Positions 1 through 5,150 of a stretch of DNA of 11,102 nucleotides are shown here, piece by piece. Origin of the DNA: CAYJDR01 sp964368965 (GTDB lineage: Bacteria; Chrysiogenota; Deferribacteres; Deferribacterales; Mucispirillaceae); assembly GCA_964368965.1 (NCBI GenBank), contig CAYJDR010000055.1:1-11102 (forward strand), written 5' to 3'. Within the stretch, counting starts at the first letter, position 1, and the number at the start of each line of letters is the position of its first letter. The position numbers were made by a program, and so were the translations under genes. A model generated the notes under the pieces. The model was not told where the DNA came from. It was given only the letters and a program-made list of their open reading frames with translations, and did no database searches.

Positions 1-22
1 TGCGTATGTTGATATTTACGCA
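1..22. repeat. Short inverted repeat upstream of pilin 1
   Basis: TGCGTA at 1-6 is repeated as its reverse complement TACGCA at 17-22, with a 10-nt spacer. It lies about 37 nt before the pilin 1 start codon. It could be an operator half-site pair or the remains of an upstream element, but the window edge cuts off the context. No promoter can be assigned here. Confidence 0.3.
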
Positions 23-58
23 CGCTGATGTAGTTTACTTTTTTTACGGAGGATATAT

Positions 59-664
59 ATGAGAAAAGGTTTTACGCTAATCGAATTAGCAATCGCGCTT
101 ATGGTTATAGGTTTAATCCTAGCTATGGCAATGAAAGGTCGTGCAGTTGTTGATTCAGCTGAAATTAAAAGCGACATGAACAGGATTAACAAAATCCAAG
201 CAGCTCTTACTGCTTATGTTTCTAAGTACAACAGGCTACCTGGTGACAACGCTACAGATGATAGCGCGGTATTCACTATGGCAGATGTTTACGATGATTT
301 AGTTGAAGAAGGCCTTGTTTCAGAAGCTGACTTCGCAGTTGGTTTAGAAGGCTCTAGCAAGTACTTCCAAATCGTTGGTTGTGAAAATGGCGCAGCTACT
401 GCAGCTAGAACTATCGCATTCAACTATGACTTAAATAACGTTTGTTTAGTTGTTTCTGACGACCAACCAGATGATGAAGGCGTTACAGCTCCATCAGTTG
501 TTGATATCTCTAAGTTTGCTTGCTATGCAGAAACTTTAATCGACGATAGACACATGGGCCAAGGCGCTGGACGCTCAAACGCAAGTGATAGCGATGATAC
601 ATACGACTACTCAAATTGCGAAGAAGCAGCTGATGTGTCAAACTATTCTTACATCATTTTCTAA
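59..664 (+). CDS. Type IV prepilin-like protein 1 (candidate major pilin)
   Basis: A 201-aa type IV pilin precursor. The short leader MRKG is followed by FTLIE, the class III signal cut by prepilin peptidase after Gly4, with the conserved Glu at mature position 5 (E9 of the precursor). Residues 5-25 are the hydrophobic helix that packs in the pilus core; a K-G-R motif (26-28) and an amphipathic stretch lead to Y57-N-R-L-P-G-D, a motif common in T4P/T2SS pseudopilin-like proteins. The acidic globular domain has four cysteines (108, 129, 155, 187) and ends in YSYIIF. The start is fixed by a strong ribosome site ACGGAGGA at 46-53, 5 nt before ATG. A strong terminator follows (691-720), so it forms its own transcription unit or the end of one. 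The best ribosome site and its own terminator suggest, by inference, that this is the abundant subunit. It could instead be a minor pilin; the family is certain, the role is not. Confidence 0.9.
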   Translation: MRKGFTLIELAIALMVIGLILAMAMKGRAVVDSAEIKSDMNRINKIQAALTAYVSKYNRLPGDNATDDSAVFTMADVYDDLVEEGLVSEADFAVGLEGSSKYFQIVGCENGAATAARTIAFNYDLNNVCLVVSDDQPDDEGVTAPSVVDISKFACYAETLIDDRHMGQGAGRSNASDSDDTYDYSNCEEAADVSNYSYIIF

Positions 665-690
665 TAAATTCATTTATTAAAAATAGTTCG

Positions 691-720
691 AAAGCCTAAC
701 GTCAAGTTAGGCTTTTTTTT
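691..720 (+). terminator. Rho-independent terminator after pilin 1
   Basis: A perfect 10-bp stem, AAAGCCTAAC (691-700) with GTTAGGCTTT (706-715), has a 5-nt loop and is followed by T to 720. It starts 26 nt after the pilin 1 stop codon. It separates pilin 1 from pilins 2 and 3. Confidence 0.93.
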
Positions 721-751
721 GTTGTAAAAAGACTATTAATCTCTTTATTGC

Positions 752-780
752 TTGACAAAATCACAATTTAGAAATAGTGT
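752..780 (+). promoter_or_regulatory. Candidate sigma-70 promoter for pilin 2
   Basis: A consensus -35 TTGACA (752-757) is followed after 17 nt by a weak -10 TAGTGT (775-780); TAATAT at 780-785 is a better hexamer but 22 nt away. It lies between the pilin 1 terminator and pilin 2 and leaves a leader of about 80 nt. The exact -10 is uncertain. Confidence 0.45.
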
Positions 781-868
781 AATATAAGCAGTACTATGTA
801 TTGCTATAAGCACATGAATGTAGTCGCAGTCAAATTTGTTGTGGCGTTTGTTATAAATGGAGCATAGC

Positions 869-1459
869 ATGAAAAAAGGTTTTACTATTATGGAATTAAC
901 TATTGGGCTTGTTGTCCTTGGTATATTGATTTCAATGGTTTTTAAAGGTAGGTCAATGTTTGAGGCCGCGAGGATAAAGGCGGACATAAACAAAGTTACT
1001 AAAGTGTCTGGTGCGGTTGCATCTTATTATAAAAAGTATAGCAGATATCCAGGCTTGAGGGAAGTAAGCGGTAGCGACGTGTTCACAACAAGCGCATTAC
1101 TTGAAGACCTTGAAGAAGAAAACCTTGCGACTAGCGCAGATTTTTTTATCGAAGTTGATCAAACATATCTAAGCGTGTTTGGTTGCAGAGGTGGTTCAAC
1201 TGGTAGCTACACACTAACGGAAGGTAACTACAGGTTGCCTAACTTATGCATCGTTCCTGTTGATGTTCCACCGACAAATGCAAGCAGCTCAGATACAGAC
1301 CACATTGTTACAGAAACAATCCTAGGTTGCTTTCTAGAAGCATTTGTTGATGATAAAGATGCCGATACTGGTCGTGTGCGTAACAGTAGCGATACATTAA
1401 ACTTTGATAAGTGCGACACAAGCAAACAAAATAACACATATACTTATACTGTGTTTTAG
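869..1459 (+). CDS. Type IV prepilin-like protein 2
   Basis: A 196-aa prepilin starting MKKG/FTIME, with cleavage expected after Gly4 and the conserved Glu at mature position 5. It has the same architecture as pilin 1: hydrophobic helix 5-25, K-G-R at 26-28, Y57-S-R-Y-P-G, and an acidic globular domain with cysteines at 106, 127, 154 and 182, ending YTYTVF. ATG 857 would add four residues, but ATG 869 is preferred: GGAG (859-862) then lies 6 nt upstream, and the leader becomes the usual MKKG. The 857 start would lack a ribosome site. The match to pilin 1 is confined mainly to the helix, the cysteines and the C-terminus, so the paralogs are old rather than a recent duplication. Pilin 3 begins 38 nt downstream with no terminator between, which suggests co-transcription. 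Confidence 0.88.
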   Translation: MKKGFTIMELTIGLVVLGILISMVFKGRSMFEAARIKADINKVTKVSGAVASYYKKYSRYPGLREVSGSDVFTTSALLEDLEEENLATSADFFIEVDQTYLSVFGCRGGSTGSYTLTEGNYRLPNLCIVPVDVPPTNASSSDTDHIVTETILGCFLEAFVDDKDADTGRVRNSSDTLNFDKCDTSKQNNTYTYTVF

Positions 1460-1462
1460 CAG

Positions 1463-1468
1463 TATAAT
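1463..1468 (+). promoter_or_regulatory. Possible -10 element before pilin 3
   Basis: A perfect TATAAT lies in the 38-nt gap between pilins 2 and 3, but there is no -35 hexamer at 16-18 nt and no TGn extension. In such AT-rich sequence it may be chance. Read-through from the pilin 2 promoter is the simpler reading. Confidence 0.25.
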
Positions 1469-1497
1469 ATATACATACATGGGGGAATAATTCTTTT

Positions 1498-2033
1498 ATG
1501 AAAAAAGGGTTTACGATTATAGAAATAGCAATGGCACTTGCTATTGTTGGAATAATATTTATATTAGTATTAAAAGGGCGTAGTGTTTTTGAAAACGCAA
1601 AGATTGATGCCGACGTTGCAAAGGTTAGCAAAATGACTCACGCAATATCTGGCTATACTGCTAAGTATGGCGATATCCCAGGTATGATGATTGATGAAAC
1701 TTTTAGCACGTATAAGCTCTATCGTGACTTACTTGGTGAAGGTTTGATTGATTCAAAAGACTATCTTTTTAAATCAGAAGATTTGTATTTAAGCGTGATT
1801 GGTTGCAGAAAAGTGGAAGGTAGTTTAACATTTGAAAACGCAGACCAAACATCAAAGCACTCAAACTTGTGCATAGTGTTTACTGAAACTCCACCTACGG
1901 AAGATGTTGTCGTTAGGGCGCCAAGCACTAAGATTGCATGCTATATAGAGTCGCTTCACGATGATTCAGACTTCACTTATGGTGTTGGCCGTGCAAGCAA
2001 TAACGTTGCAAAAGATAATCCAGCATATTTTTC
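1498..2033 (+). CDS. Type IV prepilin-like protein 3, 3' end lost in gap
   Basis: The third prepilin, readable for 179 residues before the N run. It starts MKKG/FTIIE with Glu at mature position 5, then a hydrophobic helix (5-25), K-G-R (26-28), Y57-G-D-I-P-G, and cysteines at 103, 125 and 148 that match the first three of its neighbours. By alignment the fourth cysteine should come near residue 180, so it would fall just inside the gap. GGGGGA (1481-1486), 11 nt before ATG, is the only ribosome-site candidate and its spacing is long. Based on its paralogs, roughly 15-20 residues are missing. TAG at 2134-2136, just after the gap, happens to be in frame if the gap is exactly 100 nt, but 100 N is a customary filler, so that stop should not be trusted. 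Confidence 0.87.
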
Positions 2034-2133
2034 NNNNNNNNNNNNNNNNNNNNNNNNNNNNNNNNNNNNNNNNNNNNNNNNNNNNNNNNNNNNNNNNNNN
2101 NNNNNNNNNNNNNNNNNNNNNNNNNNNNNNNNN
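2034..2133. other. Scaffold gap (100 N) inside pilin 3
   Basis: Exactly 100 undetermined bases, matching the customary placeholder for a gap of unknown length. It hides the C-terminus of pilin 3 and possibly further genes before the assembly ATPase. Confidence 0.95.
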
Positions 2134-2178
2134 TAGAGAATAGAGTTAAATAATATATATAATGGATGGTAGTAATCA

Positions 2179-3849
2179 ATGAAAGTACCTATAGGTAAAC
2201 TATTAAAAGAATTCGGTTATATCACGGAAGAACAGATCCAGATCGCACTTGAAGTTCAAAGGATTACAAGGCAACTTCTTGGTGAGGTTTTACTTGAGTT
2301 AGCGTTTGTATCTCCTAAAGAGATTGCGTTAGCAGTTTCTAGGCAGTCTGACAGGCCGTTTGTTGACTTGTTGGAAGTTGTGCCTGAGGGTGAAGCGCTT
2401 AAACTGATCTCTAAATCTGTTGCAAAACAGCTAGAGATTATGCCGTTCGCAATATCAGAGGAACGCCTTTCAGTAGCTATGGCTGACCCATACAACATCA
2501 ACGCAATTGATATTATAAAAAACAGAACTAAACTACCTGTTGAAATCTTTGTTGCATCTAAAGATGTTATCCAAAAGACAATCGAGTTCAGCTACTTACT
2601 ATTAGAAACATCACTTGATGACGAAATTAAGCGTATGGCTTCTGGCGGTGGTACTGGTTCAGAAAATACAGTTATACCTACATTGCTTGATGGCATCTTC
2701 AATATGGCTATCATCAACAGGGCGACAGATATCCACATATCACCTGAGCAAACAACTATGCACGTATTCTTCCGTATTGATGGTGTTTTACGTCATGCAT
2801 ATACTTTAAATAAAGACTTGCAAGCTGGTATTATCTCACGTGTTAAGATTATATCTAACTTAAACATCGCAGAGCAACGTTTACCGCAAGATGGTGCGTT
2901 GACTTATGAGTTGTTTGATGAAAACTATGATATGCGTGTGTCTACTATCCCTACAGTAGCTGGTGAAAACGTGGTTATCAGGATTCTAGGTAAAAACTTA
3001 TCTATGTTCAACCTAGAAAGTTTAGGCTATACGTCAGATGAATTGAAGACAATCAAGTTCCAGCTTGAGCGCTCACAAGGTATCGCTATTGTTACGGGTC
3101 CTACTGGTAGTGGTAAAACAACTACTCTATACTCTGCATTGCGTATCATTAACTCGCTACAAAAGCGTGTACTCACTATCGAAAACCCGATCGAGTATAA
3201 GTTCCCATTCATTAAACAATCACAAATTAATGAAAAAGCTGGCTACTCTTTCGCATCAGCAATGAGGGCGTTCTTACGTCAAGATCCTGATATTATCCTA
3301 GTCGGTGAGATGCGTGACCAAGAAACAGCTGAAATGGCAATGAGTGCCGCTATCACAGGTCACTTAGTTTTATCTACAATGCATACAAACGATGCTGTTA
3401 CAGCGATATTGCGTCTGGTAGATTTAGGCATTAAGCCATACTTTATCGCATCTGCGTTATCTGTTGTTATTGCTCAGCGTCTAGTGCGTAAGGTTTGTTC
3501 AACATGTGCAACAGATGCTACGACAACTCATGCAGAGTTAATCGAGAAAGGGTTTAATAATGGTGCTTTGGCTCGTGCAGGCATCACTCCTGAGGCTGGC
3601 GAAATAGCTATTAGAATTGGCGCTGGTTGTTCTAACTGTAGTGGCACAGGCTATATTGGTCGTGTTGCTATCAGTGAAATTCTTGAACTTACGCCAGAGA
3701 TCGGTAACATGATTTCTAAAGGTGCGACTCAGTTTGATATTAAGGAACACGCAATCGCAAGCGGCATGTTGACGCTAGAAGATAGCGGCATCAAGAAAGT
3801 TATCTTGGGTATCACTACTCCTGATGAAGTTGCAAGGGTTAGTATCTAA
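2179..3849 (+). CDS. pilB: PilB/MshE/GspE-type pilus assembly ATPase
   Basis: A 556-aa cytoplasmic hexameric ATPase that drives pilus extension. The N-terminal MshEN-like region has two repeats (about 4-27 and 33-56) followed by a linker to about residue 160. The catalytic core carries Walker A GPTGSGKT (307-314), the Asp box around ENPIEY (335-340), Walker B DPDIILVGEMRD (369-380) and the His box GHLVLSTMHTNDA (394-406). A zinc-binding tetracysteine is seen as CxxC at 440/443 and again at 484/487, typical of PilB/GspE and absent from PilT. Length is normal for the family. ATG has a modest ribosome site, GGATGG at 2164-2169. Unusually, the Arg that starts each MshEN motif is replaced (Pro4, Leu33). 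It follows the pilins, as in many T4P loci. GspE of a type II secretion system cannot be excluded by this gene alone, but pilT later in the window favours a pilus. Confidence 0.93.
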   Translation: MKVPIGKLLKEFGYITEEQIQIALEVQRITRQLLGEVLLELAFVSPKEIALAVSRQSDRPFVDLLEVVPEGEALKLISKSVAKQLEIMPFAISEERLSVAMADPYNINAIDIIKNRTKLPVEIFVASKDVIQKTIEFSYLLLETSLDDEIKRMASGGGTGSENTVIPTLLDGIFNMAIINRATDIHISPEQTTMHVFFRIDGVLRHAYTLNKDLQAGIISRVKIISNLNIAEQRLPQDGALTYELFDENYDMRVSTIPTVAGENVVIRILGKNLSMFNLESLGYTSDELKTIKFQLERSQGIAIVTGPTGSGKTTTLYSALRIINSLQKRVLTIENPIEYKFPFIKQSQINEKAGYSFASAMRAFLRQDPDIILVGEMRDQETAEMAMSAAITGHLVLSTMHTNDAVTAILRLVDLGIKPYFIASALSVVIAQRLVRKVCSTCATDATTTHAELIEKGFNNGALARAGITPEAGEIAIRIGAGCSNCSGTGYIGRVAISEILELTPEIGNMISKGATQFDIKEHAIASGMLTLEDSGIKKVILGITTPDEVARVSI

Positions 3850-3857
3850 TTTAAAAT
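3830..3857 (+). promoter_or_regulatory. Candidate promoter at the 3' end of pilB, reading into the GNAT gene
   Basis: TTGCAA (3830-3835), a 16-nt spacer and TAAAAT (3852-3857) make a fair sigma-70 match inside and just after the last codons of pilB. A transcript would start near 3864 and at once pass through the terminator hairpin at 3872-3897 before reaching the GNAT ribosome site. This is a sequence match only. Confidence 0.35.
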
Positions 3858-3871
3858 TTTATCAACAATAT

Positions 3872-3897
3872 ATGGTAGCTTCGGCTACCATTTTTTT
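3872..3897 (+). terminator. Terminator with UUCG tetraloop after pilB
   Basis: A perfect 8-bp stem, ATGGTAGC (3872-3879) with GCTACCAT (3884-3891), is capped by the very stable C(UUCG)G tetraloop and followed by seven T (3891-3897). It begins 22 nt after the pilB stop. Its T-tract ends only 12 nt before the next start codon, so it also sits in the leader of the GNAT gene. Confidence 0.92.
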
Positions 3898-3909
3898 ATG
3901 AGGGTGTAA

Positions 3910-4413
3910 ATGTTGCAATATAAAATTGTCGAAAGTGAAGATGATATAAAATTAACGGCAGAGTTGGCTGATATAATCTGGCATGAGCATTATAGCACGC
4001 TTATTTCAGTCGAGCAGATAGATTATATGGTTAATAATTTTCAGTCTGTCGAAGCTATTAAAAATCATATAGCTAACGAAAATTTTACATATAAACTTTT
4101 GTTAGAAGGTGACCAGCCAGTTGGCTATATAGGCATAGTTAATAAGAGTGAAGATGTTGATTATCTGTTCCTGTCAAAATGCTACTTATTGTCAGATGTG
4201 CGTGGCAAGGGTTACGGGTATGAAACTTTTAAACATGTTGTTGATATCGCAAAAGAGCGTTCGCTAAAAAGCATACGACTAACAGTAAATAAGCATAATG
4301 AGATAGCGCTAAACGCCTATAAATCATGGGGTATGCAAGCAATATCATCGGTAGAAGTTGATATCGGGCAAGGATTCATCATGGATGACTATGTAATGGA
4401 ATATGAAATATAA
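3910..4413 (+). CDS. GNAT family N-acetyltransferase
   Basis: A complete 167-aa GNAT-fold acetyltransferase; such enzymes move an acetyl group from acetyl-CoA to an amine on a small molecule or protein. The acetyl-CoA pyrophosphate-binding motif A is clear: the strand LLSDV is followed by R-G-K-G-Y-G (residues 98-103) and a helix. The downstream block with N-K-H-N-E-I-A-L-N-A-Y-K-S-W-G-M is the typical GNAT motif B. The start has ribosome site GAGGGTG (3900-3906). Its substrate cannot be told from the sequence. It lies between a pilus ATPase and a tRNA gene and is bracketed by terminators, so a pilus role (such as pilin or protein N-acetylation) is only a possibility; a stand-alone housekeeping or resistance-type enzyme is as likely. 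Confidence 0.87.
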   Translation: MLQYKIVESEDDIKLTAELADIIWHEHYSTLISVEQIDYMVNNFQSVEAIKNHIANENFTYKLLLEGDQPVGYIGIVNKSEDVDYLFLSKCYLLSDVRGKGYGYETFKHVVDIAKERSLKSIRLTVNKHNEIALNAYKSWGMQAISSVEVDIGQGFIMDDYVMEYEI

Positions 4414-4424
4414 TTTAGATTATT

Positions 4425-4449
4425 AAGGGCAGCTTAGGTTGCTCTTTTT
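4425..4449 (+). terminator. Terminator after the GNAT gene
   Basis: A 9-bp stem with two G-U pairs, AAGGGCAGC (4425-4433) with GTTGCTCTT (4438-4446), has a 4-nt loop, and its T-tract runs to 4449. It starts 12 nt after the GNAT stop codon. Confidence 0.85.
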
Positions 4450-4475
4450 ATTTGTGAAAAAAGCTATGGTTCCAT

Positions 4476-4639
4476 AAAAGGGATGCACCTTGCGGTATGC
4501 CCATTCGTGTTATAGTTGAGAGGGCTTCGCTCTTCTTTCACCAACATCGTGTTGGTTCGTCAGAGCCAGCTCAAGTTCTGCCGTAGACATCCATGTCTAC
4601 TGTTCCTCGCTTACTCGGCGAACTTTCGCTAACGAATCC
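4476..4639. repeat. Palindrome-rich, GC-richer non-coding segment (possible repeat element)
   Basis: This stretch has about 50% G+C, against far more AT-rich flanks, and codes for nothing convincing. It contains perfect inverted repeats at 4540-4556 (7-bp arms, 3-nt spacer) and 4583-4600 (8-bp arms, 2-nt spacer), plus smaller ones. Its left end, AAAAGGGATGCACCTTGCGG (4476-4495) and the next two bases, matches 4742-4763 beyond the gap at 21 of 22 positions. The pattern suggests a dispersed repeat (REP- or MITE-like) that broke the assembly. A structured RNA is an alternative. Copies elsewhere in the genome cannot be seen from here. Confidence 0.45.
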
Positions 4640-4739
4640 NNNNNNNNNNNNNNNNNNNNNNNNNNNNNNNNNNNNNNNNNNNNNNNNNNNNNNNNNNNNN
4701 NNNNNNNNNNNNNNNNNNNNNNNNNNNNNNNNNNNNNNN
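4640..4739. other. Scaffold gap (100 N) beside the tRNA terminator
   Basis: Exactly 100 undetermined bases, a customary filler for unknown length. It lies between the palindrome-rich segment and the tRNA-Ser terminator. Near-identical 22-nt sequences on its two sides suggest that a repeat caused the break. Confidence 0.95.
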
Positions 4740-4775
4740 AAAAAAGGGATGTACCTTGCGGTACATCCCTTTTTT
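4740..4775 (-). terminator. Terminator of the tRNA-Ser gene
   Basis: Two perfectly complementary 16-nt arms (4740-4755 and 4760-4775) have A and T runs at the outer ends and, read on the minus strand, a GCAA (GNRA) tetraloop. It begins 4 nt after the tRNA 3' end. The symmetric A/T tracts make it able to stop transcription from either side. Confidence 0.92.
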
Positions 4776-4779
4776 GTTA

Positions 4780-4870
4780 CGGAGAGAGAGGGATTCGAAC
4801 CCTCGATACCGGTTTCCCAGTATACTCACTTAGCAGGCGAGCGCCTTCGACCATGCTCGGCCATCTCTCC
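4780..4870 (-). tRNA. tRNA-Ser (anticodon GCU)
   Basis: A 91-nt class II tRNA on the minus strand that decodes AGC and AGU serine codons. The acceptor stem GGAGAGA pairs with TCTCTCC, with discriminator G at 4780. The D-arm has GCC/GGC. The anticodon stem-loop is CTCGC-CTGCTAA-GTGAG, giving anticodon GCT. The long variable arm has a 7-bp stem (ATACTGG/CCGGTAT, GAAA loop), and the T-arm is GAGGG-TTCGAAT-CCCTC. No CCA is encoded, since the bases after the discriminator are TAA, so CCA must be added after transcription. It is opposite in direction to the pilus genes and has its own promoter and terminator. Confidence 0.97.
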
Positions 4871-4902
4871 AAAATCCAACATGTTAAATACGTCGGACTT
4901 TG

Positions 4903-4931
4903 TTTTTAGCAACTTAATACGCATTTGTCAA
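4903..4931 (-). promoter_or_regulatory. Candidate promoter of tRNA-Ser
   Basis: On the minus strand a consensus -35 TTGACA (complement of 4926-4931) is followed by 17 nt and TAAAAA (complement of 4903-4908). The -10 is preceded by TGC, which makes it an extended -10. Transcription would begin about 25-30 nt upstream of the tRNA. The -35 is perfect; the -10 matches 4 of 6 bases. Confidence 0.6.
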
Positions 4932-4985
4932 ATAAAAAATTAAAAAATGTGATATTTTTTTTGAAATACTCTTGAATAACATAAA

Positions 4986-5032
4986 AGTGAACATGAAAAT
5001 TTCACTAAGAAGTAGTAAAACGTTTTTTTACT
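4986..5032. promoter_or_regulatory. Two inverted repeats upstream of the pilus operon
   Basis: AGTGAA (4986-4991) and TTCACT (5001-5006) form a perfect 6-bp inverted repeat with 9-nt spacing. Just after it, AGTAAAA (5014-5020) and TTTTACT (5026-5032) form a 7-bp one. Both lie in the AT-rich tRNA/operon intergenic region, about 60-110 nt before the best operon promoter. They could be operator sites, but AT-rich sequence makes such matches by chance. Confidence 0.3.
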
Positions 5033-5092
5033 TGTAATCATACGAAAATGGTTGCTTTTTATGTCAAAATGTGCATAATTAAAGTGTTGGAG

Positions 5093-5103
5093 TATGCTCT
5101 AAT
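5093..5103 (+). promoter_or_regulatory. Candidate extended -10 promoter of the pilus alignment/secretin operon
   Basis: TATGC directly before TCTAAT forms a TRTGn extended -10 with a 5-of-6 hexamer. It gives a leader of about 40 nt to the TTG start at 5151. A second possible pair, TTGCTT (5052-5057) and CATAAT (5074-5079), lies just upstream. One or both may serve the six-gene operon; no other gap in the operon has room for a strong promoter. Confidence 0.45.
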
Positions 5104-5150
5104 GTGGGCGTGTCCAAAATATTACAATATTGTTATACTGTGAGGTCAAA

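Noticed and set aside
1308..1631. Minus-strand open frame of about 107 codons
   Set aside because: It spans the end of pilin 2 and the start of pilin 3 on the opposite strand; both have prepilin signatures.
2158..2163. TATAAT just before pilB
   Set aside because: It is part of a TA-repeat stretch with no -35, and it would give a transcript starting only about 10 nt before the start codon, without the ribosome site.
4593..4943. Plus-strand open frame of about 116 codons across the second gap
   Set aside because: It runs through 100 N and then antisense through the tRNA-Ser gene; it has no ribosome site and no sensible protein pattern.
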